From JAZGGS01 sp963749485 (GTDB taxonomy: Bacteria; Bacteroidota; Ignavibacteria; Ignavibacteriales; Ignavibacteriaceae), in NCBI GenBank assembly GCA_963749485.1, contig CAVVMV010000002.1:186001-250000 (forward strand): a DNA stretch of 64,000 nucleotides, written 5' to 3'. The notes beneath the pieces are model-generated. The model did no database searches. It was not told the origin of the DNA and saw nothing but the letters and a program-made list of their open reading frames with translations. Below are positions 8,480 through 17,190 of this stretch, in pieces. A program made the translations under genes and the position numbers. The stretch's first letter is position 1, and every line of letters starts with the position of its first letter.

Positions 8480-10279
8480 TTATTCTTCGGTTGTAGCCGA
8501 CAGAACTTCTTCAATAGTTGTAAGACCCAACTTCACCTTTTCCAGACCTGAATCTCTAAGGGTAATTGAACCATCTTTCTTTGCCTGAATTCTAAGTTTT
8601 TCTTCATCAACATCAGAACCAGATTTTACAATAAGTTGTCTTATCTCTTTGGTAAAATAGAGCGTTTCGTGTATTGCCATTCTTCCTTTATAACCTGTTC
8701 CATTACACTCATCACAACCAGCTGCTTCATATGGTGTGTGATCTCTCCATTCTGCAATATTTAATCCAGCTGCATTCATTATTACTTCGTCAAAGTTTGA
8801 CTGTTTCTTTTTACATTTAGGGCACAATGTTCTAATCAACCTCTGTGCCACAATAAGATTAATTGCATAAGCAATCAAAAAAGGTTCAATTCCCATTTTG
8901 AATAACCTTGCAACGGCACTCGGGGCGTCATTTGTATGTAAGGTAGAAAAAGTTAAGTGACCTGTGTTAGCAAGTTTTATTGCAGTTTCAGCTGTTTCTT
9001 TATCACGCATCTCACCCACCAGAACAATATCGGGGTCATGCCGCAGTATTGATCTAATGGCTTGTTCAAAATTCATTCTGTATCCAATTTTTAACTGCCT
9101 TGCTCCTTCTATAACGTATTCCACAGGATCTTCCACCGTTAAAACATTTACTTCTGGAGTTATTACCTGGTAAAGTGCAGCGACAAGGGTTGTGCTTTTA
9201 CCACTACCTGTGGGACCGGTTAATATTACCATTCCCTGCGGTTGATTTATCGCTTTTACAAAATTTTCTCTCGCGATTCCCGTAAGTCCCAGTTTATCTA
9301 GATCTGTAATAACTTTTCTATCATCAAGAATTCTAACTACAATACTTTCAAATTTGTTTTTAAGCTCGGTACCAACCATAGGAAGTACCGAAACCCTGAA
9401 CCTGATGATATGACTATCAATTTCTCTTTGAACAAATCCATCCTGAGCTCTTTCTCTTTCGAAGCGGTCCATACCCCTTCCACGATCTTTCACAACTGAA
9501 ATAACTGCCTCCGGCGATGTGTTTTCCTGTGAGTGCCAAAGTCTTAAAGTTCCATCAATCCTGAAATAAATATCGGTTTTATTAGCAGAGCGAGGTATGA
9601 AATGAATATCACTAGCCCCTTTTCTTACACCTTCTAACAGCGCACCTTCAACAAGATTTATAAGCGCACTTTTGTTTATCTCGGCATCCAGTTCTTCTTC
9701 ATCTACATTGCTGTCATCCGTACTCTCAATCCCCAGTATATCTTCATCTTCATCCTGTAAAGCTTTCAGAAATAAATTCTCCGGGGGTAATATTTTTTCG
9801 ATTAGGTGTTCGTAATCTTTTACTTTAATAAATATTACTTCATACTTTTTTGCATTTAATCCAAAAGCCAGACGGGGTATATTTCTATCGGTAGGATCAA
9901 CGGCAGCAATTATTAGTTTATCTTTAATTCTTTCATCATACATAAACGGAATAATTTTATGCCGCAGCATTAGTTCTTTTAAAGAATCCTCTGCATTCTC
10001 GATAATGCTCTTAATACTTTCTAGCCGTTCTTCAGGAAGTTCATCGGTAGATGTGTCTAACTCTCTAAAAGCATAAAGGATTGCTACTTCCCTGAATATG
10101 GTATCATGGTCAAAGCCAAAATCCTGAACAAGAACCTGGGCAAGATTACGTTTAACTTTTCCTTTGTCATCCGATTTAGCATTAATCGCTTTTTCAAACA
10201 TTTCAGCATCAATTATTCCCTTCTTAAAAAGGAGATAACCAATTTTGTCAGTCATTTCAACGTTAGTATCAATCATCAA
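8480..10279 (-). CDS. pilB: PilB/GspE-type assembly ATPase
   Basis: Cytoplasmic hexameric motor that drives pilin polymerisation. The 599-residue protein has an N-terminal T2SSE_N domain (about 10-165), an acidic linker (175-200) and the ATPase core with Walker A at 355-363 (GPTGSGKST), Asp box at 382-386 (VEDPVE), Walker B at 415-423 (DPDIVLVGE) and His box from 440 (GHLTFSTLHTN). A tetracysteine zinc site is present (C486, C489, C522, C525), as in PilB and GspE but not in PilT. All catalytic motifs are intact, in contrast to the adjacent PilT-like protein. It starts 15 bases after the PilC stop. Confidence 0.93.
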   Translation of the reverse strand: MMIDTNVEMTDKIGYLLFKKGIIDAEMFEKAINAKSDDKGKVKRNLAQVLVQDFGFDHDTIFREVAILYAFRELDTSTDELPEERLESIKSIIENAEDSLKELMLRHKIIPFMYDERIKDKLIIAAVDPTDRNIPRLAFGLNAKKYEVIFIKVKDYEHLIEKILPPENLFLKALQDEDEDILGIESTDDSNVDEEELDAEINKSALINLVEGALLEGVRKGASDIHFIPRSANKTDIYFRIDGTLRLWHSQENTSPEAVISVVKDRGRGMDRFERERAQDGFVQREIDSHIIRFRVSVLPMVGTELKNKFESIVVRILDDRKVITDLDKLGLTGIARENFVKAINQPQGMVILTGPTGSGKSTTLVAALYQVITPEVNVLTVEDPVEYVIEGARQLKIGYRMNFEQAIRSILRHDPDIVLVGEMRDKETAETAIKLANTGHLTFSTLHTNDAPSAVARLFKMGIEPFLIAYAINLIVAQRLIRTLCPKCKKKQSNFDEVIMNAAGLNIAEWRDHTPYEAAGCDECNGTGYKGRMAIHETLYFTKEIRQLIVKSGSDVDEEKLRIQAKKDGSITLRDSGLEKVKLGLTTIEEVLSATTEE

Positions 10280-10293
10280 GTGCTGCCATATAA

Positions 10294-11640
10294 TTAATAG
10301 TTTACACCAGGTGTTTTAGGTCTAACTGTTGCAGTCTCTGCCGAAACAAGAGTTAATGCAATCATAATAATCATAATAATCATTGCTATAACAACCTGAA
10401 TTATTTCAATAAGGTTTTTAAGCCGATAGACGGTTTCACTTTCATAGTAATTTGCAAGTTGCAATGCTGTATTCTTTATAGTACCTGATTCCTCACCTGA
10501 ATGAAGCCTGGAGAGAGCGGTTTCGGTAAACACACCCGAAGCTTCAAAAGCATCGGTAAGACCCACACCCTTTTTTAACATGAGGGGTATAGCAACGGTT
10601 TTAATTCTTTCTTCAAAATATTTGTTGCCCGTTGCTTCTGCAGCAATTCTAATCGGTTCAATACTCTCGGCAGAACCATGGTAAAGTGTATAGAACACCC
10701 TGCAAAAAACTTCAATTAATGTTTTGTGAATAAGCGAACCGACAACCGGCATTTTTAGTATGTATTTATCTGCCAGGAGCCGACCCTTTTCAGTTCGTAC
10801 AAATTGCCAAAATGCAAGCGGGGGAAGAAAAGTTACTATAGCAATCAGCAATGGATTAGCAACAAGAAAATCACTAATCTGCAATGTAAAGGCTGTCATT
10901 GGTGGAAGTTCAATTCCAAACCGAACAAAAAGTTTTGCTGTTTCCGGAAAGATATAGCCCACATAGAACAACACTGCAATGAACAATACAAACATGGTTA
11001 CTGCAGGAGTTATAAGTGCGCTTCTTAAACTTTTTCTAAACTCTTGTCTTCTTTCCAGGAACTTTGCAGTTGCCTTGTAAATCTCTGACATGTTACCACT
11101 CTTAGAAGCCAAACCAAGCATGTAAGCAGTAAACTTACCAAACACTGTTTGGTACTTTAAAAATGTTGCCTCACTATCAGCACCCTTTTTCAGATCGTTA
11201 TTAATTTCTTTAAGTGTATTTCTAAGTGTGGCATTCTGAGTATCATTAATAAGAAGCGTTAAGATTTCAGAATATGCGAGTTTTTGCTCTAGCAGCTCCG
11301 CACTAATTTTTACAAATGTTACAATCTCAGTATTAGGCGGTTTTCTTTGAAAATCTAAAAATTTTCTATTTATAGAAAGGACTTTAAACCCAAGCCGAGC
11401 TAACGCATCTTCAACTTCCTTTTTACTAAAAGCCTTTTGCTCGCCTCTTATCGGTTTATCTTTACCTTTTCTAACTCTATAAAAATAAGTAGACTTTTTT
11501 TGAATAGTGCTTACTTTAAGCTTGTTTTTTTCTGCGAGGAGTTGGATCTTCTTTTTACCCTCCCCTACAGAAACAGACGACAGTGTGCCTGTTATAGTTT
11601 GCCCATTAAGTTTTTGCGCTGTAAATTTAAACTCAACCAT
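10294..11640 (-). CDS. pilC: PilC/GspF-type inner-membrane platform protein
   Basis: Polytopic platform on which the PilB hexamer works. The 448-residue protein has an unusual N-terminal extension of about 120 residues (residues 1-50 and 55-110 look like two short repeated domains, each with a basic KK/GKK stretch), then two GspF domains. Membrane helices are visible around 208-230 (ALITPAVTMFVLFIAVLFYVGYI split by a short loop), 255-285 and 410-435 (IQVVIAMIIMIIMIALTLV). The GspF signature LASKSGNMSEIY and its second copy LHSGEESGTIKN are clear. It is followed by pilB at 15 bases and is preceded by the pilin terminator. Confidence 0.9.
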   Translation of the reverse strand: MVEFKFTAQKLNGQTITGTLSSVSVGEGKKKIQLLAEKNKLKVSTIQKKSTYFYRVRKGKDKPIRGEQKAFSKKEVEDALARLGFKVLSINRKFLDFQRKPPNTEIVTFVKISAELLEQKLAYSEILTLLINDTQNATLRNTLKEINNDLKKGADSEATFLKYQTVFGKFTAYMLGLASKSGNMSEIYKATAKFLERRQEFRKSLRSALITPAVTMFVLFIAVLFYVGYIFPETAKLFVRFGIELPPMTAFTLQISDFLVANPLLIAIVTFLPPLAFWQFVRTEKGRLLADKYILKMPVVGSLIHKTLIEVFCRVFYTLYHGSAESIEPIRIAAEATGNKYFEERIKTVAIPLMLKKGVGLTDAFEASGVFTETALSRLHSGEESGTIKNTALQLANYYESETVYRLKNLIEIIQVVIAMIIMIIMIALTLVSAETATVRPKTPGVNY

Positions 11641-11759
11641 TTTATATCCCTTTAATTTTTCGACTCGGTTACTCTACATCAAATATGATTCCAAAATTAT
11701 TGTTATTAGGTTTTGCGTAGTTAAAATTATTTTATAAGAAGAGGTAAAATTTTTCGTTT

Positions 11760-11799
11760 TAAAAAAAAAGGGCTGTAAAAGTTACTTCACAGCCCTTAA
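11760..11799 (-). terminator. Rho-independent terminator after the pilin pair
   Basis: On the minus strand a perfect 7-bp stem (GGGCTGT, 11795-11789, with ACAGCCC, 11776-11770), extendable by A-T pairs, is followed by a run of nine T (11769-11761). It lies 20 bases after the stop of the proximal pilin gene, so it would end most pilin transcripts before pilC and keep pilin mRNA in excess of machinery mRNA. Confidence 0.85.
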
Positions 11800-11816
11800 T
11801 ATGAATAAGCTAAGTG

Positions 11817-12203
11817 CTAGTTATTGACAGTAACATTTATCGTTGTTGCAGTGACCACACATGTCGCTTGTACTGCCGCTGGTGGCGTGGTTCCAGGCTC
11901 AGTACCTGTACCTACAATAGTAACCGTCGTGGTTGTTACTGTTGGGGGAGCGTATGTACCATTAGCTGTAGAGTCTAATCCTGTTGGGATTGTCCATCCT
12001 GTAAATTCATTACCGCCGCCGCCCATAGAGGTTGGTTTCTTGTAGTACTGCTGTGCCATTGCACCCAGGTTGTTAAGATCTGATATAACACCGTCTCTGT
12101 TGGCATTTGTTGCATTGGCATTAAACAAGTTAATACCTACTACAACTGCTATACCTACAATGATAACACCTAGAACGATTAAAAGAAGTTGTTGCTGACC
12201 CAT
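11817..12203 (-). CDS. Pilin-like protein with MGQQQ start (paralogue 1)
   Basis: Likely structural subunit of the pilus-like fibre. The 128-residue protein starts MGQQQLLLIVLGVIIVGIA, a 20-odd residue hydrophobic helix as in type IV pilins, but with no charged leader, no G-F-T-L-x-E motif and no Glu at +5. The start is firm: ATG at 12203 has an AGGAG 7 bases upstream and an in-frame TAG 4 codons upstream. The globular part has the motif YYKKPTSMGGGG...FTGWTIP and TANGTY, then a Thr/Val-rich beta-like tail with a single Cys. It shares the same motif order with the next gene upstream. If cleaved like a prepilin, the leader would be only Met-Gly. Family assignment is by context and architecture, not by a recognised pilin signature. 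Confidence 0.65.
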   Translation of the reverse strand: MGQQQLLLIVLGVIIVGIAVVVGINLFNANATNANRDGVISDLNNLGAMAQQYYKKPTSMGGGGNEFTGWTIPTGLDSTANGTYAPPTVTTTTVTIVGTGTEPGTTPPAAVQATCVVTATTINVTVNN

Positions 12204-12255
12204 TTTGAGCTCCTATATTTATTGGGAATAAGTTATTTAAGAGAATTATGATTAT

Positions 12256-12636
12256 TTAATTAATTATTATCGAGAAATACTCACTAGCTGTAACAGTTGT
12301 CTCTACTTTTATAGAATCATTACCGGTTACTACTTCTGTGCCTGTTCCAGTAATTATAACCTGGTTTGCCTGCACATTTGCTATGTAAGAACCGTTAGCA
12401 GTGTTGACTAACTGGCTGGGAACTGTCCATCCTAAAAATGTCTTATTGCCGCCTCCCATCTCTCTAGGTTTCTTGTAATAGCTTATAGCAATTGTTGCAA
12501 TATTTGAACATTCACTCATCAAAAGATCTCTCTTGCTATCAATAGCACTTGCTCTGAACAACTGAATTGATATTGCGATTGCTATGCCTACTATAATAAT
12601 TGCCAGTATAATTAACAGTAATTGCTGCTGACCCAA
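12256..12636 (-). CDS. Pilin-like protein with MGQQQ start (paralogue 2)
   Basis: First gene of the pilus-like operon, 126 residues, paralogous to its neighbour 52 bases downstream. Shared blocks are MGQQQLLLI, IIVGIA, YYKKP..MGGG, F.GWT.P and TANG.Y, then a GTGTE segment. It begins with TTG at 12634-12636; an AAGGA lies at 12645-12649 and the frame is closed by TAA just upstream, so no longer leader is possible. The N-terminal helix again lacks the +5 Glu and a classical prepilin cleavage motif. The mature region differs strongly outside the shared motifs, as expected for major/minor subunits or antigenically diverging copies. Which of the two is the major subunit cannot be told. Confidence 0.65.
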   Translation of the reverse strand: MGQQQLLLIILAIIIVGIAIAISIQLFRASAIDSKRDLLMSECSNIATIAISYYKKPREMGGGNKTFLGWTVPSQLVNTANGSYIANVQANQVIITGTGTEVVTGNDSIKVETTVTASEYFSIIIN

Positions 12637-12874
12637 TTCCTTGATCCTTTATTATTGTCTACTGCGTAAATAACATAAAAAAGTATGCCAGCCCAGCAAA
12701 GATTGGTTTAGGTACATAAATAATGCGATAGTTTGCTAAACCTATATCTTTGGTAACAATTACAGGTAATTATTTCGCTTTACAACTATAGTAGCAAAGA
12801 ACAGAATAATAGCTAAAAACAGGGGTTTTTGCTCTGTTTTACTTTTTTAAATTATAAAGAGGAGCTATAGAAAA

Positions 12875-13018
12875 ATGTGCCAATCAACTTTTGATGTGAA
12901 CTTCAACTCTTTTAATAGAATTTATTTGAACCAGATCAGGCTAATTTACCCAAACGTACTTTTTACCGGTAAAAAACAATTTTGCTTAGAATTTCAACAG
13001 AAACAAAAGAAAAGATGA
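12875..13018 (+). CDS. Small ORF with good ribosome binding site, 47 residues
   Basis: ATG at 12875 is preceded by GAGGAG (12859-12864) at a normal distance. The 47-residue product starts MCQSTFDVNFNSFN and ends in a Lys/Gln-rich basic tail (QQKQKKR); it has two Cys and no membrane helix. I do not recognise it. The ribosome site is the main support; length and composition are compatible with chance in AT-rich DNA. Confidence 0.25.
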   Translation: MCQSTFDVNFNSFNRIYLNQIRLIYPNVLFTGKKQFCLEFQQKQKKR

Positions 13019-13098
13019 TTTCCTAAGTCACTAGCACTCTTGAATTTTGGAATTTCCTGATAGCGGAGATTCTGCCAAATGCTTTCGGTGAGTTCCTG

Positions 13099-13180
13099 CC
13101 GCCAATTTAATAATTACAAGTTTGAGTAATTATTACAGTATATATTACCAGCGCCAATACCTACTGACCAGAATTGGCGG
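13099..13180. repeat. Nested inverted repeat, possible structured RNA
   Basis: The outer arms CCGCCAATT (13099-13107) and AATTGGCGG (13172-13180) are perfect complements. Immediately inside the left arm lies a second hairpin, TAATAATTAC (13108-13117) with GTAATTATTA (13126-13135), a 10-bp stem with an 8-base loop. The whole would fold as an outer stem holding a hairpin and about 36 further bases. It is not followed by a T-run, so it is not a simple terminator. Confidence 0.5.
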
Positions 13181-13435
13181 TGACTGTGTAAGTATTACGG
13201 CGTGCAAGATATAATCCTAATATTAGCAATTTGTGAGAAGAACGAGTGGCTTCCAACAAGTTTTATAATTGCTTCTATTCTTCTGCTTGTTGATTTACTA
13301 TTAGTAGTTTTGACTAAGGTACGAGTTAATCGTTCAATCAGTGTTTAGCAGAAATGAAAGGAGAAATTGCCTAATTTGTATCTCGTTGGCTTAATACTTG
13401 TTTCTTTCATTTAAAAAATGAGCACTATTTAATTA

Positions 13436-15079
13436 ATGAAAATACAAACGAACACAGAATCGTTAAGGAACATTATTATTATTACATTAATTTCGCTTTA
13501 TGTATTAATAGTTGTGATTTCTGCCTGGCTTTCAGATGATGCATATATAACTTTTAGAACCGTTGATAATTTTATAAACGGTTTTGGGTTAACCTGGAAT
13601 GTAAGTGAAAGAGTACAAGCCTATACACATCCTCTGTGGATGTTTATTATTTCTGCATTCTATTTTATTACAAGGGAAATCTATTTTACAAGCATTACTA
13701 TTTCGATACTGATTTCTATTGGCGCCGTCCTGCTGCTTTTTTACAAGCTTTCAAATTCGATTACCAATACAATTTTCATCGGCCTTATCCTGATTTTTTC
13801 AAAAGCATTTATTGATTATTCCACATCGGGACTTGAGAATCCTCTTACACACCTATTAATAGTAGTATTCTTCATCTTATACTTCAATGATGAGGAGGTA
13901 GGGAAAAAGCTTTTTAAACTTTCTCTCATTGCATCGTTGGCTGTTTTGAACAGAATGGATATCGTTTTAATTTTTCTCCCTGCGTTGCTTGTTATTTATT
14001 TTAGGGAGGTCAATAAATGGAGGGGATTGTTAATTGCCATTGCAGGCTTTTCCCCATTTATATTATGGGAGATATTTTCTCTGTTTTACTATGGTCTTCC
14101 CTTTCCCAATACAGCATACGCTAAACTGAACACAGGTATTAGTCAATTTGAACTTATTCAACAAGGACTTCATTATTTACTTTTTTCATTCTATTTAGAT
14201 CCGCTGACTCCCGCCATATTGTTAGCTGGGTTAATAATACCATTGGTTAGTAAAAATAAAAACCTTTTGCCCCTTACTATCGGGATTATATGTTATATGA
14301 TCTATATAGTAAATATTGGTGGTGATTTTATGGGTGGGAGATTCTTTTCTGCCCCATTTTTATGCTCTGTAATTGTTATTTCAAAAATAAAATTCAAATC
14401 GTTTAGATTTAGCCGCACACAAATAGCTATATTTTTTATAGTAATAATACTGGGTCTCCTATCTCCAAAACCAACAATATTCTCAACAGCTAATTATGGA
14501 TTCAGTCCAAAAATATTCAAAGCATTCAGATTTGGACCATACATTGTAAATATGTATCACGGCATTACAGATCAGCGAATGTGGTACTATGAATTTACCG
14601 GTCTTCTTAATAATGTTTCTGAGAGAAAAATTTACAAATATCTTGGAATTCAAGATGCTCAAAAATTAAGAGAATCAAAAAAGCGGGTAGTTGTAAAGGA
14701 TGTTATCGGTATGATTGGTTTCTATTCAGGAAGTAAAATTCATATTGTAGATTCGAGGGCGTTATCAGATCCCTTGCTTTCAAAACTTCCTTCAACCGAA
14801 TTTTGGAAACAGGGACTCAAGCCAAAGCCGGGTGAGAAAAAATGGTTAATTGGACATTTCACAAGGAAAATACCATTGGGTTACATCGAAACAATAACCA
14901 CTGGCGAAAATCAACTACAAGATATGAATTTGCGAGAGTATTATGATAAGCTTTCCTTTGTAACAAGAGGAGATCTTTTCGATTTCAACAGGTTAATTGA
15001 GATGTGGAATTTAAACACCGGGAAGTATGACTATCATCTTGAAGCATACAACAATACGACATTACCAAGCCCCAACTAA
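13436..15079 (+). CDS. AftB-like polyprenyl-phosphate-dependent membrane glycosyltransferase (GT-C)
   Basis: A 547-residue integral membrane protein with about nine to ten helices in the first 330 residues and a soluble C-terminal part. The first loop contains SDDAYITFR...GFGLTWNVSERVQAYTHPLW, with the DD pair and the N-x-x-E-R-V-x-x-Y-T-x-P-L-W motif that I know from AftB-type arabinofuranosyltransferases and their many bacterial relatives. It would move a sugar from a lipid-linked donor to an acceptor on the outer side of the inner membrane. Sugar and acceptor are unknown here; it lies divergent from the pilin genes and convergent with a DUF2723 gene, so cell-surface or pilin modification is possible but only inference. 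Confidence 0.7.
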   Translation: MKIQTNTESLRNIIIITLISLYVLIVVISAWLSDDAYITFRTVDNFINGFGLTWNVSERVQAYTHPLWMFIISAFYFITREIYFTSITISILISIGAVLLLFYKLSNSITNTIFIGLILIFSKAFIDYSTSGLENPLTHLLIVVFFILYFNDEEVGKKLFKLSLIASLAVLNRMDIVLIFLPALLVIYFREVNKWRGLLIAIAGFSPFILWEIFSLFYYGLPFPNTAYAKLNTGISQFELIQQGLHYLLFSFYLDPLTPAILLAGLIIPLVSKNKNLLPLTIGIICYMIYIVNIGGDFMGGRFFSAPFLCSVIVISKIKFKSFRFSRTQIAIFFIVIILGLLSPKPTIFSTANYGFSPKIFKAFRFGPYIVNMYHGITDQRMWYYEFTGLLNNVSERKIYKYLGIQDAQKLRESKKRVVVKDVIGMIGFYSGSKIHIVDSRALSDPLLSKLPSTEFWKQGLKPKPGEKKWLIGHFTRKIPLGYIETITTGENQLQDMNLREYYDKLSFVTRGDLFDFNRLIEMWNLNTGKYDYHLEAYNNTTLPSPN

Positions 15080-15186
15080 TCTGATGGTTTTCTCTGCTGT
15101 TTAATTTGTTAAAATGCTTAAAGGAAATAAATCTAGAAAATTGCTGTTGTAAAGAGTTATTGTTAAGTGCCAAGAATGTTTAAACC

Positions 15187-17027
15187 CTACTTTTTAAAAA
15201 ATTCGGTAACATCGTCTGGAATAATGTATTCAGGAAGATCCTCTAATAATTTTAAGAAGTATATTTTTGCCCGGTCAATTTTTTGAAACTGTAACTCGTA
15301 TCTTATTCTGTTGGCAATCATAGACCCCGCCAAATTCACCAGATGCTTTGAGAGAACATTATCCAATTTAGGAATTCTTATAACGAAGTCCGGATCCGGG
15401 GCAGGATAGTAATTATCATCATTAACCACTCTGAATAATAGTACATCAGGAATGATCCTTTGTTCAGGGAATAAATTAAATAAACCTTTTTGAACTTCAT
15501 CTGAGTAAACTTCGGGTGTTAGATAAATATTATTATTCCCAGTATCAATTACGGTATTTAAGTCAAGGTTACGCCTCATTTTTAATTCGGCCCGATACCA
15601 TGGAAATGGTATAAGTTGAGTGTTTACAATTATTAATTCACTGTGATATCTTTCTACAAATTGCAGGTAGTATGCCGGCGAAACAAAATAATCCCATTTA
15701 TTGGAAAAAATTATAGAGTTTTTTTCTGTAGTTTTAAGTATTGACCTTGTATAATCTTCAACCAAATAATTGTTCGATTTATCCACAATTCCATAATTTG
15801 CCTCAATCCTTATAAAAAGAACGGCTAAGATTATTATTAATGGAAATACCACGCCATATTTTTCGGACTTAAAAAAGTTAATTAAAAACAAATATGATGG
15901 AATACTAACCAAATAAAGAGCAAAAACTGACAGCGAAAAATATTCGTAAATATCGGGGATATTATAATTTACTGTAAAAACAGCCGTGGTAAAGAAAAGT
16001 AAAATTGAGAAGTAAAAAAATCTTCTGAATGCTATAAACGAAAGTATTATACCAGATAGACAAAAAATCAGTGTGATATTAAAATCCCCCGCAAAAGGTT
16101 TGTTCTCGTAGAAACCAAAAGAATTATAAAGAAACTTTACTTGTTTTGTTAATGCATCAAAACTAGAAAAAAAATATCCCTCATAATATTTGGCAGAGAT
16201 ATGATCAAATGCTTTTACAATATTATCCGGGTTACCCCAGTTTAACTCTGGCAGTTGTCCGGCACGCATTATTAAGTATGAATAAAGACAAAGAGTAACA
16301 ATTATAGTGACAACGGCAATCTGTGTTAATCTTAGAATTGATTTTTTGCGAAACTTATATTTGTTGAAATAGAGAAATAATAATCCAGGCAATAAATAAA
16401 ATGTCATCAAATGATTTGCAAATCCAAGCCCGAGCAAAATCCCCATTATTATCCATCCACTGTTACTCTTAACAGATAAGGTGTCGTTTTCATCTGGTTT
16501 AAAATACAGTCTTAAGAAGAAGTATATTATAATATTAAAAAGAAATAATTGTAATGAATACACTTCAACTGACACACTTTGAATCCATAGTATAAGACTA
16601 AATGCAAAAAATAATCCGCTGATCAATGCTACAATATACTTAAGCATTTCTGCATCGGGAGTTTTATCGTTTAGCAATTTGAAAACTTTATCAGATAGTT
16701 TTGATGTGTTCGAGTTTTTAAGTGATCCAGATTATCAAGTATAAGCTGGGTTGTGTAAGTGAAAAATGTGACTGCCGCAGCACACCAAATTGAGCATAAA
16801 ATATTCAATTGGTAAATTTCCCTTAATCCTAATGGAATCTTAAGAAAGAGGTAACCAAGAAGTGTAAAAAGAGGATAACCCGGTGGATGTGCAATACCGA
16901 GAGTGGCTTGAACAGCTGCCAACTCACCACAATCAAATGCAGTAACAGAACGCGAAACTGTTAACATGTAAACAACAAAAGCTATTAATCCGGTAAGGAC
17001 ACCGAGGCCCTTTTTTACAATTTTCAT
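15187..17027 (-). CDS. DUF2723 family membrane protein, GT-C-like (frameshifted)
   Basis: The first piece (17027-16671) starts with a membrane helix and the DUF2723 signature: RSVTAFDCGELAAVQATLG followed by IAHPPGYPLF. The second (from about 16710 to 15187) continues with six or more further helices, ending in a soluble domain. The join is near 16700, where the second frame reads SDKVFKLLNDKTPDAE in place of the short out-of-frame end of the first. The family includes TMEM260-like protein O-mannosyltransferases, and Bacteroidota members often pair with O-glycosylation; a role in protein glycosylation is therefore plausible, not shown. It is convergent with the AftB-like gene. Confidence 0.75.
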
Positions 17028-17190
17028 CTTAATGTAAAATCACGAATAAATATATTGAAGATAATCTTTGTGGATTAAGAATCATACTTTTGTTCCATTA
17101 AAATGTTCTTCACAACGTTAAAAAATTATGCGACTTCACTATCTTTAAATACTTTTCTACGTTATGCTCTTTTAAACATAAATCGTGCCA

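Larger units (their letters stand above)
12637..13435. other. 800-base gap between the divergent pilin and glycosyltransferase genes
   Basis: The gap must hold the start signals for the pilin operon (leftward) and for the gene at 13436 (rightward). I see one small candidate ORF (12875-13018) and a nested inverted repeat (13099-13180). No tRNA, mobile element or clear sigma-54 site is visible, and I could not place a convincing -7/-33 promoter for the pilins. Confidence 0.5.

Noticed and set aside
12640..12760. Sigma-54 promoter for the pilin genes (TGGCA near 12680 on the minus strand)
   Set aside because: The required GC at the -12 position and its 10-base spacing are missing, and no PilR-like activator is encoded nearby.
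13099..13180. Integron attC or transposon end
   Set aside because: No integrase or transposase lies nearby and there are no R'/L' box features or target duplications.
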